A DNA stretch of 64,000 nt from Streptomyces sp. R33 (GTDB lineage: Bacteria; Actinomycetota; Actinomycetes; Streptomycetales; Streptomycetaceae): the NCBI RefSeq assembly GCF_041200175.1, contig NZ_CP165727.1, positions 434,001 through 498,000 on the forward strand, read 5' to 3'. Below are positions 36,463-47,276 of this stretch, in pieces. The notes beneath the pieces were generated by a model, which saw only the letters and a list, made by a program, of their open reading frames with translations, had not been told where the DNA came from and searched no databases. The position numbers were made by a program, and so were the translations under genes. Position 1 is the first letter of the stretch. Each line of letters begins with the position of its first letter.

Positions 36463-37422
36463 GTGAGCGGTTACGGCGGGGGCGGGTACGGGGGTCCGGT
36501 GGGCGGGGCGGGCAGTCCGCCGCCGGCGGGGTGGGCGGGCCAGGGCTCCCCGGTCCCGCCGCCGGGACCCCCCTACGCCCCGCCGCCGGGGTATCCGTAC
36601 GCGCAGCCGGTCCCGCCGCAGGGGTACCCGTACGCCTGGGCCCATCCGCCGGTCCCGCCGCCCCGCGTCGAGCCGTCGCGGGGGCGGAAGATCCTGCGCG
36701 GCATCTACAACCCGTTCTACGCCGCCCAGCTGGCCTTCCGCCCTTCGCGTCCAGAGATCGTGAACGATCCGGAGGTCCGCAAGCTCCAGCTGTGGCGGAC
36801 CGCGCTGGGGCTCGTGGCCTGGGTAGGCCTGATGGTCACCTACAACGCCGTCGTCAGCGCCGACGACGTCAAGGCCGTGGCGGACGATCGCTTCAACCAG
36901 AGCTGGTCCAGCGTTCTGGTGCTGGTCTGCACCTTCCCCGTGGTGGTCGGCGCGTTCGTGGCAGCCGCCCGGGGAGCGTTGCGGCGCGTCTACCTGCGAC
37001 GGGCCCTGCGTTCGCTCGGCGCGGTGGTGGCCATCATGGCGTCCATGGGCACCTCGGCGCTCGCGATGGCGCCGGAGTTGGCGGGGCTCCGGGACGCTGT
37101 CGGGCTGCCGGGGAAGATCATCATCGGGGTGCTGTGCCTGTGGTCGATCGGTTTCGCTCTCTACGGCATCGGCTTGTCGCTCGTGCACGTCTTCCGCACC
37201 GCCGACATCCACGAGGTGGTGCCGCCGATCCTCGCCGGCACCCTGGTGTGGGAGATGGCGCTCCTGGACCTGGTCACAGGCGCCTACCCGCAGGTCCCGG
37301 CGGGCGCCCGGGCGGTCTTCATCCTCGGCGCCCCCATCACCGTCACGGCCCTGTCCTGGTGGGAGATGCACCGACTGCGCCGCCACCACGGGCTGACCGT
37401 CCGCAACGCGCTGGGGCGTTGA
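36463..37422 (+). CDS. Proline-rich multi-pass membrane protein
   Basis: About 319 residues from GTG 36463 (VSGYGGGGYGGPVGGAGSPP), with GGGGGC upstream. An ATG at 36367 with GGAGG only three bases away is a weaker choice. The first ~70 residues are Gly/Pro/Tyr-rich. The rest has a short motif GIYNPFYAAQLAFRPSRPEI and six or so membrane helices (LGLVAWVGLMVTYNAVV, SVLVLVCTFPVVVGAFVAAA, VVAIMASMGTSALAM, IIIGVLCLWSIGFALYGIG, ILAGTLVWEMALLDLVTG, VFILGAPITVTALSWW). This type is widespread in Streptomyces with unknown function. Confidence 0.75.
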   Translation: MSGYGGGGYGGPVGGAGSPPPAGWAGQGSPVPPPGPPYAPPPGYPYAQPVPPQGYPYAWAHPPVPPPRVEPSRGRKILRGIYNPFYAAQLAFRPSRPEIVNDPEVRKLQLWRTALGLVAWVGLMVTYNAVVSADDVKAVADDRFNQSWSSVLVLVCTFPVVVGAFVAAARGALRRVYLRRALRSLGAVVAIMASMGTSALAMAPELAGLRDAVGLPGKIIIGVLCLWSIGFALYGIGLSLVHVFRTADIHEVVPPILAGTLVWEMALLDLVTGAYPQVPAGARAVFILGAPITVTALSWWEMHRLRRHHGLTVRNALGR

Positions 37423-37425
37423 CGG

Positions 37426-37443
37426 CCCGGCCGCGCGGCCGGG
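37426..37443. terminator. Terminator hairpin after membrane-protein gene
   Basis: CCCGGCC and GGCCGGG arms around GCGC begin four bases after the stop codon. Confidence 0.6.
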
Positions 37444-40401
<2,958 letters not shown>

Positions 40402-40479
40402 GTCGGCCTCCGCTGACCGCCGAACCGAGCCCCGCCACCACGGACCTCTACAGGTAGAGGGCGGCTTCGGCACAGGACA

Positions 40480-40770
40480 TGCCCAGTGCGGAGGCGGGCC
40501 GTTTCGATATCGCGTTCGCCAGCGAGGGCGGGCCTCGATCGACAACCGGCCCGCTTCCGCGTCCCCCACCGGCTCGCCGTCGAGGACCAGGCCGTCGGGG
40601 AGCTGCTCCGCGGCCCCCACCAGGTCCGGGAACCGGTCCTGGTGAGGCCGCGCCGGGTCTGCAACAACATCCGGCCGCCTGGTCCAGCCGGTGTGAACAG
40701 GATCGCCCGGTGCCGTCGCACTTCGGCTCAAAGGCCAGCGGGTCCCGCACGCCGGGGCCCGGCACTGGCT
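40480..40770 (-). pseudogene. Decayed ATP-dependent DNA ligase
   Basis: Pieces of one ATP-dependent DNA ligase lie in three minus-strand frames: DPLAFEPKCDGTGRS (motif I KxDG, nucleotidyl Lys), RAILFTPAGPGGRMLLQTRR, then FPDLVGAAEQLPDGLVLDGE and DAEAGRLSIEARPR. Intact relatives read WAYEPKxDGYRAxLF and LVLDGELVVWD in one chain. At least two frameshifts and the loss of both ends make it non-functional. It follows the gyrB copy on the opposite strand. Confidence 0.75.
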
Positions 40771-41198
40771 CCGCGGCCCGCGGCCTGCGTCAGCATCCGG
40801 GGCGGTCTCGGGCCCGGCTACGGCACGGTGACGGGCACCTGCCGCCGGCCCCGTCCCTGCTGCTCACCCCACTCCCCCGCCGTCCCGGAATGCGTCTCCG
40901 TCCATCCCGCCCTGCACGACCGTAGAGGCCACCCCCACCGCTGCACCGGGGACCACAAGCCAGAGGCCGCGGTCGGGCCGGCCCCGGCCCCTCTCCGGCG
41001 GAGGCGTGCCAACCTGCCGCCCGGCAGGAGGACTACGGCCGCTCCGACACCAGCCTCGCGGTTGCGGCAGCGGCGGCCGACGACCGCGTCGGCCCGTTGG
41101 CCCGTTGGCCCGGCCACATGACAGGACCCGGCCGGTGATGGTGACTACGGGCCCGGCCGGGTCCTGTGTACGGGGGCGCAAAGACCGATCTGATGAGG

Positions 41199-41405
41199 TC
41201 AGAACTCGTCTTCGCGCATTTCGTCATCGCCGCGCTCACGGCGCATCTGCTCCAGGCGGCGCTGGGCCATCTCCTCGGGGCTCATCTTGCCGGAGCGCTC
41301 CTCGCGGGTACCTGGGTGGACGGGATCCTGCCCCACAGGACGCATGCGCTCCTGCTCCTCACGGCTCTTGCGCGGGTCCTGGCGCTTGTCCTGCTTACCG
41401 CCCAT
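41199..41405 (-). CDS. Small charged protein, hypothetical
   Basis: A 68-residue protein from ATG 41405 with GAGGAG upstream: MGGKQDKRQDPRKSREEQER, then MSPEEMAQRRLEQMRRERGD and an acidic end. It is nearly all Arg, Lys, Glu, Gln and Met, predicted helical and highly soluble, with no aromatic residue except the final Phe. The antisense frame (MYGGAKTDLMRSELV) is the hydrophobic mirror and is rejected. Similar small charged proteins occur across Streptomyces with unknown function. Confidence 0.65.
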   Translation of the reverse strand: MGGKQDKRQDPRKSREEQERMRPVGQDPVHPGTREERSGKMSPEEMAQRRLEQMRRERGDDEMREDEF

Positions 41406-41831
41406 GACGAAACTCCTCTATGCGCTGAAGGCTCCCTCCCACACTGACACGCACAGTGACATTTCGCATCATGTGGGTGACCGATCTGGTCCGCCCCGCG
41501 AGCCTGCTCTACGACCTTTCGCAGCGGCCGCTGGGTAGGCGCCTGGCAGAGGTCGCCACGATCCTGGCCGGAGCCCCGAGCGAGACCCCCGAGACCCCGT
41601 TGGGGGCTCATGACGCACCGGACGCGGCCCCCTGCGGCAGCCGCCCGCGACACACCGCACGGCGCGTCGGCCGGCGGCCGCGGCCGGAGGCCCGCCGGCC
41701 CCCGGCACATCCCCATCGCGTCCAGATTCAGCCGCTGGTGCTGAAGAAGTCGCACCAGGCGGCGGCTTGCAGCGCAAGGCCGCCCGTCAGGAATGGCGCG
41801 ACGCCGGCGTGCGCTGGGGAAGCAGGGCGAG
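41406..41831. other. Gene-free stretch
   Basis: A plus-strand segment from about 41470 reads WVTDLVRPASLLYDLSQRPL and GRRLAEVATILAGA, which is protein-like, but no ribosome site is present and it degenerates after ~35 codons. Nothing else is recognisable. Confidence 0.3.
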
Positions 41832-42662
41832 TCATCGCCCCAGGAATCGGGCTATCGCCGCCACGAACCAGTGGCCGTCGTCGAGCCAGGGGTAGTGGCC
41901 CGCCCCTGGCTGTACGACGAGTGCGGCATGAGGGAAGAGGCCCGCGAACTCGGCTGCCGACTCCGGAGGGCTGTTCACGTCGAACTCCCCGGCGAGCAGC
42001 AGGGTGGGGGCCTGGCAGGTGGCGAGTGCCGCGCGAGTGGCTTTCGGGCTGAAGGCGCCCTCGGTTCCGAAGAGGGCGACGGCTTCCTGGTTGTCGGGTC
42101 GGCTGGCCGTGTGGTGCTGCTGGGCCGCGGTGTCCCAACGGCCGTGGAAGAAGGGTGCGATCGCCTCCGGGTCGCCGCCTGCACCGGTGGTGAGGGCCTC
42201 CAGGGCGGTGTATGCCGCTGGGAACCACGGCTCGTCCTTCCGTAGCCGGGCGAGTTCGCGCCGCATCTCCCCGGTGATCTCGATACCGACGGCTCGGGTG
42301 CTGGGGCCGACGAGTACGAGCTTGCTGAGGTGCTGCGGGTAGCGGGCCGCGTACTGCGTCGCGACGTTCGTGCCGGCGGAGTGGGCGAGTAGGTCCATTT
42401 GCGGGAGGCCCAGGTGTTCCCGCAGGGCCTCGACGTCGTCGACCAGGCGGTCGCAGCGGTAGGAAGCGGCGTCCGCAGGTATCGCGGACCGGCCGGTGCC
42501 GCGCAGGTCCAGGACGATCAGCCGGCGGTGCGCTGACAGGCCGCCGATGTCGCCGAGGTAGCGCGAGTCGGCAGGGCCGCCGGGGATGCACACGACGGGG
42601 TCGCCCTCTCCGAGGACTCGATAGGCGAGCAGGGTGCCGTCAGGTGTGTGGAAGGTGGGCAT
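41832..42662 (-). CDS. Alpha/beta hydrolase, proline-iminopeptidase-like
   Basis: 276 residues from ATG 42662 (MPTFHTPDGTLLAYRVLGEG). The oxyanion motif is VVCIPGGPADSRYLGD. The RLIVLDLRGTGRSAIPADAA stretch is typical of prolyl aminopeptidase-like hydrolases. The nucleophile elbow LLAHSAGTNVATQYA has Ala in place of the first Gly of GxSxG. Acid and His are FDVNSPPESA and GAGHYPWLDD. It is divergent from an HTH gene, sharing a 76-bp promoter region with paired 13-bp operators, so it is probably the regulated target. Confidence 0.88.
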   Translation of the reverse strand: MPTFHTPDGTLLAYRVLGEGDPVVCIPGGPADSRYLGDIGGLSAHRRLIVLDLRGTGRSAIPADAASYRCDRLVDDVEALREHLGLPQMDLLAHSAGTNVATQYAARYPQHLSKLVLVGPSTRAVGIEITGEMRRELARLRKDEPWFPAAYTALEALTTGAGGDPEAIAPFFHGRWDTAAQQHHTASRPDNQEAVALFGTEGAFSPKATRAALATCQAPTLLLAGEFDVNSPPESAAEFAGLFPHAALVVQPGAGHYPWLDDGHWFVAAIARFLGR

Positions 42663-42681
42663 GAGGCGCACCCTGCCATCG

Positions 42682-42707
42682 ATAACCGGGTTATACAACC
42701 TGGTTAT
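42682..42707. promoter_or_regulatory. Tandem 13-bp operator sites between hydrolase and HTH genes
   Basis: Site 1, ATAACCGGGTTAT (42682-42694), is a near-perfect inverted repeat around a central G. Site 2, ACAACCTGGTTAT (42695-42707), abuts it with one mismatch. A further half-site TATAACC lies at 42727-42733 and also looks like the -10 box (TATAAC) of the HTH gene, putting transcription start at or next to its ATG. Confidence 0.65.
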
Positions 42708-42738
42708 ATCCGTGGCGTCCAGGGTGTATAACCGAGCC

Positions 42739-43344
42739 ATGGCAGGCGAAGAGGACGTACAGAACCCCGCGGCGCTGACCGAGGAACAGGCCGGGCGGAT
42801 GCTCGCCGAGATGAACGAGGTCATCCGGGCGGGCGAGGAGATGAGACAGCTCCGCGCTGAAATGATCAAGGTACTCGTCGGCCTGGGATGGACTCAGGAG
42901 AAGATCGCCCGGCTCACCGACATGAGCCAGCCCGCCGTCTCCAAGCAGATGGCGAAGTACCGCTCGGCCGATCCGCTCCCCCCGATGAGGCTCTCCCTCG
43001 ACCAGCACGACACGCCGTGGCTGGAGGGGCGGCTATGGGGCCTCGCGGAGGAGATCTCCGAGAACTTCCACGACACCGCCCGCTGTACACGCCACGTCAA
43101 CGCCATCGCCCGGGGCAGGAAGCGCTTCACCCCGCGGCACGTCGACGAACTGCGACGCCTCCTCGAAGAGGACCTCCTGCTGCACCGGGCGGACATGCCC
43201 GGCAGCTACCGCGATGCGTACGACGAGATCAGCCGCGCACTGGACGTCCCCTCGCCGGCCCCGAGCACCGCCACCGCACCTGCCTCGGTACGCCGCGCCC
43301 TCGCCCACCGGCTCCAACGCGACCGGCTCCGGGCCGCCGAATAG
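42739..43344 (+). CDS. HTH DNA-binding protein
   Basis: 201 residues from ATG 42739 (MAGEEDVQNPAALTEEQAGR). An HTH sits at residues ~40-75: IKVLVGLGWTQEKIARLTDM and SQPAVSKQMAKYRSADPLPP, a Trp-x-Q-x-x-I-A pattern as in sigma-factor region-4-like or Xre-like helices. The C-terminal part is helical and charged (FTPRHVDELRRLLEEDLLLH). It is likely to bind the palindromes in its own promoter and control the divergent hydrolase. Its message is probably leaderless because no ribosome site is present and TATAAC ends eight bases before ATG. Confidence 0.82.
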   Translation: MAGEEDVQNPAALTEEQAGRMLAEMNEVIRAGEEMRQLRAEMIKVLVGLGWTQEKIARLTDMSQPAVSKQMAKYRSADPLPPMRLSLDQHDTPWLEGRLWGLAEEISENFHDTARCTRHVNAIARGRKRFTPRHVDELRRLLEEDLLLHRADMPGSYRDAYDEISRALDVPSPAPSTATAPASVRRALAHRLQRDRLRAAE

Positions 43345-43427
43345 CACCCCGCCAGCCGCACTCCCCCGCCGAGGACCAGGCCGCCGGGTCCGGCGTCGTC
43401 GGTGCCGGCTGGCCGGGCCGGCCTGCC

Positions 43428-43862
43428 TCATCCCGATGCCCCGCCGGGCGTCGGGATGACGCCGAGCTGCTGAAGGAAGCCGAGGACGTCCTTGTCCGAC
43501 CACTTCTCGGCGAGCTTGCCGTTCTCGATGCGGTGGATCACCGTCCCGGTCATCGTGATCGGCCTGCCGGTGGCAGGGATGCCCGGGAGGTCCCTCTCGT
43601 GCACTCCCCGGGCCGTCAGCCGGGTCACGACTCTGTCCCCCTCCGCGATCTGGTCTTCGATCTCGTGGGTTCCGGGTGTCGCCTCCCAGAACAGACGGAA
43701 CGCCTGCTTGAGTCCCTCGCGACCGGGTGCGAACCCTGGAAAGGGCGGAGGCGAGTGGTCTAGGTAGTCCTCGGCCACGAGCTCGTCCATGGCATCCACG
43801 TTGCCCGCGTCGATCTCCTGGTAGAAGCGGCGAACCAGCCTCTTGTTCTCCTCAGTGGACAC
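43428..43862 (-). CDS. SnoaL-like ester cyclase family protein
   Basis: A 144-residue NTF2-fold protein: MSTEENKRLVRRFYQEIDAG, VDAMDELVAEDYLDHSPPPF, EGDRVVTRLTARGVHERDLP and VIHRIENGKLAEKWSDKDVL. This is the SnoaL/ester cyclase-like subfamily (DHSPPPF, GxPATGRP, KWSDxD). Members act on polyketide esters or have no known substrate; no biosynthetic genes are next to it, so function remains open. It is single on its strand. Confidence 0.85.
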   Translation of the reverse strand: MSTEENKRLVRRFYQEIDAGNVDAMDELVAEDYLDHSPPPFPGFAPGREGLKQAFRLFWEATPGTHEIEDQIAEGDRVVTRLTARGVHERDLPGIPATGRPITMTGTVIHRIENGKLAEKWSDKDVLGFLQQLGVIPTPGGASG

Positions 43863-44049
43863 GGGACCCCTCTGCGCTCACTCGCATCGCCGGAACGGCA
43901 CACGAACCGAATCGTCACCCCCGGCTTCCCTGGTCACATCCTCGGCACGCCAGGCCACGATGGACCTTCACCCAGAAGCAGTCGTGCAAGTGACTCACAG
44001 CGAGAGCGAAGGGGACGAACCGTGCCTGATGCGGTACGCCGGGACAGAA

Positions 44050-44490
44050 TCAGGCGGGCTGGGGCTGCCGTAGTTCTGCCTGCCCGAAGAGGAGGGCGTA
44101 GCCGCCCGGGAGCTGGTGGAGGATCCGGGCGAGGAGGTCGGGGCCGGCCAGGCGCGTGACGGTGGCGAGGACGGCCCCGGTGTCCCAGCGGGTGGTGGCC
44201 GGTGTGCCGCCGGTGCGGGCGGCCAGGTCTTTGACGAAGCCCCAGCCGGTGAGCTGTTCGGTGTCGGGGATCTGGGCGGTGAGGGTGAGGGCGGCCTCGA
44301 TGGGCAGGCATTGTGCGAGGTCGACGCGTTCGTCTCCGGTGAGCTGGCGGCCGAGGGCTGCGAGGACGTTGTGGACGGCATCTGCGGCGCGTTCGCGGGT
44401 GGGGTAGGCGCCTTCGTAGCGCACGCGTTCCAGCATCTGGTCGAACGTCATGGCCGCACGGGACGGGTTCGCTCGAGGCTGGTCGTACAT
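44050..44490 (-). CDS. DUF2267 protein 1
   Basis: 146 residues with the DUF2267 pattern in two half-repeats: FDQMLERVRYEGAYPTRERA, DAVHNVLAALGRQLTGDERV, LAQCLPIEAALTLTAQIPDT and LARILHQLPGGYALLFGQAE. ATG at 44490 (MYDQPRANPSRAAMTF) is used; a later Met is possible at residue 14. DUF2267 proteins are frequent near stress genes in actinobacteria and have no established biochemistry. A paralogue lies 69 bp upstream on the same strand, so the two are likely duplicated and co-transcribed. Confidence 0.85.
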   Translation of the reverse strand: MYDQPRANPSRAAMTFDQMLERVRYEGAYPTRERAADAVHNVLAALGRQLTGDERVDLAQCLPIEAALTLTAQIPDTEQLTGWGFVKDLAARTGGTPATTRWDTGAVLATVTRLAGPDLLARILHQLPGGYALLFGQAELRQPQPA

Positions 44491-44559
44491 GGTGCTGCGG
44501 TTGCCTTTCTCTTCGAGGTCTCTTCGAGGGTTCGGTTTCCTGCCGGTGACGGCGGGCGG

Positions 44560-44955
44560 TCAGGTGGGCTGGGGGCGGCCGAAGAGGAGGTCGTAGCCGG
44601 GCGGGAGCTGGAGCAGGACCTCGCGCATGAGGGCGTCTCCCGCTGCGGCGGCCACGGTGGACAGGACCGCGCCGATGTCCCACAGGGCCGTCTTCTCGGT
44701 GGCGCCTTCGATCCAGGCCGCGGTCGCGCGGACGTAGCGTTCGGGGGAGAGCGGTTCGGCGGCCTGCAGCGGGTTCAGGAGGATCAGGGCGTACGTTTCC
44801 GGGAGCCGGGCGGCGAGCTCGGCCCGCACGGTGCCGACCAGGTGCGCGCCCAGGAGGGCCAGGACGACGCGGGCCGCTCGTTCGGCTTCTTCCCGAGACT
44901 GGTACTCGCCGCGTTCCTGGACGTGGTCCAGGAACGCCTCCCCGCGCATCGACAT
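44560..44955 (-). CDS. DUF2267 protein 2
   Basis: 131 residues from ATG 44955 (MSMRGEAFLDHVQERGEYQS), with GGAGG seven bases upstream; a GTG one codon earlier is less well spaced. The core reads EEAERAARVVLALLGAHLVG, LAARLPETYALILLNPLQAA and LMREVLLQLPPGYDLLFGRP, parallel to its neighbour (ILHQLPGGYALLFGQ), so the two are paralogues. A strong hairpin lies between this gene and hsp20 upstream, which points to separate transcription from hsp20. Confidence 0.85.
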   Translation of the reverse strand: MSMRGEAFLDHVQERGEYQSREEAERAARVVLALLGAHLVGTVRAELAARLPETYALILLNPLQAAEPLSPERYVRATAAWIEGATEKTALWDIGAVLSTVAAAAGDALMREVLLQLPPGYDLLFGRPQPT

Positions 44956-44983
44956 CACGTCACCTCCGAGGGAGGGGGAAGGG

Positions 44984-45030
44984 GCGGCGGAGGAGGGGGT
45001 GCGGAGGGGTCAGTCCCCGTCCTCCGCCGC
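44984..45030. terminator. Terminator hairpin downstream of hsp20
   Basis: An 11-bp perfect outer stem (GCGGCGGAGGA/TCCTCCGCCGC) with an inner GGGG/CCCC pairing lies just after the hsp20 stop and before the DUF2267 gene. Confidence 0.7.
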
Positions 45031-45044
45031 TGGTGCCGGGCTGT

Positions 45045-45479
45045 TCAGCCGGAGATCTGCTTGCGGCCGGACTCGCCGCCGATGGAGATCTTGCGGGGCT
45101 TGGCACGCTCGGCGATCGGGATCCGCAGGGTCAGGACACCGGCGTCGTAGTCGGCTTCGATGCGCTCGGTGTCGAGGGTGTCAGCCAGCATGATCTGGCG
45201 GGAGAAGACACCCAGGGGCCGCTCGGAGAGCTCCATCTGCACGCCGTCGGACTTCTCCGCGGGCCGGCGCTCGGCCTTCACGGTCAGCATGTTCCGCTCG
45301 ACGTCGATGTCGATCGCCTCGGTGCTCACTCCGGGGAGGTCGAAGGCGATCACGTACACGTCGCCCTGACGGTAGGCGTCCATCGGCATCACGGACGGCT
45401 TCGACCAGGTACCCGACGCACCCGACAGCTGCTGGACGATGCGGTCCATCTCGCGGAACGGGTCGGTGCGCATCAACAT
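45045..45479 (-). CDS. hsp18: Hsp20/alpha-crystallin small heat-shock protein (HSP18-like)
   Basis: A 144-residue small heat-shock protein: MLMRTDPFREMDRIVQQLSG, alpha-crystallin strands VYVIAFDLPGVSTEAIDIDV, NMLTVKAERRPAE, QIMLADTLDTERIEADYDAG and VLTLRIPIAERAKPRKISI. It holds unfolding proteins under heat or other stress. It is divergent from a gene whose product resembles the HSP18 transcriptional regulator of Streptomyces; two 19-bp inverted repeats between them are likely operators. In S. albus hsp18 is repressed by RheA (established), so repression and heat induction are expected here too. Confidence 0.93.
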   Translation of the reverse strand: MLMRTDPFREMDRIVQQLSGASGTWSKPSVMPMDAYRQGDVYVIAFDLPGVSTEAIDIDVERNMLTVKAERRPAEKSDGVQMELSERPLGVFSRQIMLADTLDTERIEADYDAGVLTLRIPIAERAKPRKISIGGESGRKQISG

Positions 45480-45546
45480 CGCGAAACACCTCCAGTTGGT
45501 TCAGGCAGAAACTGCCAATGCGCTTCAACGTGCTTCCGTTGTAACA

Positions 45547-45565
45547 TGTCATCGAAACGATGACA
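45547..45565. promoter_or_regulatory. 19-bp operator 1 in the hsp20 promoter region
   Basis: TGTCATCGAAACGATGACA is a perfect inverted repeat with 8-bp arms around AAA, placed 68 bp upstream of the hsp20 start codon. It differs from the HspR HAIR element (CTTGAGT-N7-ACTCAAG), so another repressor is expected. Confidence 0.75.
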
Positions 45566-45572
45566 AGCAAGG

Positions 45573-45591
45573 TGTCACCTGAAGGATGACA
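45573..45591. promoter_or_regulatory. 19-bp operator 2, overlapping the regulator start codon
   Basis: TGTCACCTGAAGGATGACA has the same outer TGTCA/TGACA arms and the same length as operator 1, starts 26 bp after it, and contains the ATG of the regulator gene (45586). This would allow direct autorepression. Confidence 0.65.
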
Positions 45592-46275
45592 GAGTCGGAG
45601 AGCGCTGTGAAGGAAACCACCCCACCGACCCCGCAGGTCTCCTTCCTGGCCGCCGCCGCGGCGCTGGAGACCATCGACCAGGCCGTGAGAAGCGCGCAGG
45701 AGGACCCCGGAAGTACACCGACGGCCCGAGCGGCGTCCGTACTGGCCTCGGGCCCGCACCCGGCCCTCGCCGCCCTGCTCATGCTGCGTGAGGTCCGCGA
45801 ACAGCTCGCGGGCTGGGAGAGCGGCCTGATCGAAACCGCGCGCGGCCAGGGCGCGAGCTGGGCCGACCTTGCCGGCCCCCTCGGGGTCGCCAGCCGCCAG
45901 GCCGCCGAACGCCGATACCTGCGCCTGCGCCCCGGCACCGCCGGAACCACCGGCGAGGAACGCGTCCAGGCCACCCGCGACATGCGCGCCGCCGACCGCA
46001 CCGTGACCGCCTGGGCCCGCGACAACGCGGCCGACCTGCGCCGGCTCGCGGGCCAGATCACTGCCCTCGCCGGCCTTCCCGCCAGCGCCCAGGGTGCCGT
46101 CGACGACCTGAACGCGGCCCTCGCCGACAATGACGCTGCCCGCCTCGTCCGGCCGCTGTCCGACACCCGGACTCATCTGCGGCCCGAGGACGCCGAGCTC
46201 GCCGAACGCATCGATGCCTTGACCCGACACACCGACCAGCTCCGACAGGACACCCATGACCAGCGCAGCACGTGA
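45586..46275 (+). CDS. HSP18 transcriptional regulator-like protein
   Basis: 229 residues from ATG 45586 (MTESESAVKETTPPTPQVSF). An HTH-like region lies near residues 80-110: LIETARGQGASWADLAGPLG and VASRQAAERRYLRLRPG. The remainder is helical with many Ala/Arg/Asp (AWARDNAADLRRLAGQITAL). I recall this family as the HSP18 transcriptional regulator located divergently from hsp18 in Streptomyces. The gene begins inside operator 2, arguing for autoregulation. The sensing mechanism cannot be read from the sequence. Confidence 0.8.
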   Translation: MTESESAVKETTPPTPQVSFLAAAAALETIDQAVRSAQEDPGSTPTARAASVLASGPHPALAALLMLREVREQLAGWESGLIETARGQGASWADLAGPLGVASRQAAERRYLRLRPGTAGTTGEERVQATRDMRAADRTVTAWARDNAADLRRLAGQITALAGLPASAQGAVDDLNAALADNDAARLVRPLSDTRTHLRPEDAELAERIDALTRHTDQLRQDTHDQRST

Positions 46276-46353
46276 CTCGTAAACCCGAGAACCACCGACT
46301 GGCCGACGGGCGCCCCAAGCGGCCCCGCTCGTAGATCCAAGGAGTGATCCACC

Positions 46354-46755
46354 ATGGGTGAACATCCGCCCCGGGACGCCGGCGGCAACGGCGTCGCCGT
46401 AGAGGTCCAGGACCGCACGGTCACGGTCCGGCCCGCCGGCGAGATAGACATCGAGACAGCACCCGCCCTGCAGCTCGCCCTCACCGAAGCACTCACCCAC
46501 GCCTCCCCCACCAGGCCCGTGGCGGTCGACTGCAGCCTCCTCACCTTCTGCGACTCCTCGGGGCTCAACGCGCTCCTCACGGCGCGACGCTCAGCGCAGG
46601 AGACCGGCACCGTGATCCGCCTCGCCGCCCCCAATTCCCAGCTCCTGCGCCTCCTTGAGCTGACGGGCGCCCTGTCCCTCTTCCCCCTGGATCAGGACCC
46701 GCCGACGAGCGTCGGCCGCCCTCCGAGTGGATGCTCGGACGGACCCCCTCGATAG
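46354..46755 (+). CDS. STAS-domain anti-sigma factor antagonist
   Basis: A 133-residue STAS protein: VAVEVQDRTVTVRPAGEIDI, then ETAPALQLALTEAL, and the phosphorylation loop VAVDCSLLTFCDSSGLNALL with the Asp-Ser-Ser of anti-anti-sigma factors. The C-terminal 20 residues are Pro/Ser/Gly-rich. It would bind an RsbW-type kinase and free a stress sigma factor when unphosphorylated. ATG 46354 follows an AAGGAG at ~46340. It sits 78 bp after the HSP18 regulator gene on the same strand. Confidence 0.88.
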   Translation: MGEHPPRDAGGNGVAVEVQDRTVTVRPAGEIDIETAPALQLALTEALTHASPTRPVAVDCSLLTFCDSSGLNALLTARRSAQETGTVIRLAAPNSQLLRLLELTGALSLFPLDQDPPTSVGRPPSGCSDGPPR

Positions 46756-46939
46756 ACAGGCTGGTGGTGCGCGGACAGCGATGGGCACGCCCCCGCATCG
46801 ACCCGACCGCGGAGACCGCTGCCCCGCCGTCCGGCACCGGGGTCCCGCTTCCCGCGCACAGCCCTGGACACCGCCGGAGCCAGTGACGCCGCACCGCGCG
46901 CACGGCGCGGGACCCCGCGCCACGCATGCCCGTGCTGCA

Positions 46940-47260
46940 TGTGCGGTTGGTTGTAGTAGCGGGCGAACTGCTCCAGGTAGGACGGTTCGCCGCTGTGCTT
47001 GGATTCGTCGAACCCGGGAGCGTCCTTGATCTGGTCCTTGGTCCGGTCGACGTAGACCTTTTCCTCCCCCAGGTCGATCATCTTGATCGTCCCGGCGGGC
47101 AGCAGCACGTGCTTCCGAAGATCCATACCCCGGTGTCCACGACGACGTAGGAGGCGCCGACCTCCTCGGAATGCTTGCTGATCTTGCCGATGCTGCCGTC
47201 CGTGGCCTCGACCTTGTAGCCGACGATGTCGGTGCCGGGCGGCGGCCCCTGCCGGCAAGG
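46940..47260 (-). pseudogene. PRC-barrel domain protein, frameshifted
   Basis: Two frames join to a PRC-barrel stress protein. Upstream part: GTDIVGYKVEATDGSIGKIS, KHSEEVGASYVVVDTGVWIFG. Near 47122 the frame shifts by loss of one A in the expected FGKHVLL codons. Downstream part: KHVLLPAGTIKMIDLGEEKV, YVDRTKDQIKDAPGFDESKH and EPSYLEQFARYYNQPHM. The usual start region before GTDIVG is also missing. Intact relatives are common next to stress genes in Streptomyces. Confidence 0.75.
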
Positions 47261-47276
47261 CCTTGGGATCGCGGGG

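Noticed and set aside
41166..41447. Hydrophobic 93-residue plus-strand frame
   Set aside because: It is the antisense of a small Arg/Glu-rich gene that has a good ribosome site on the minus strand.
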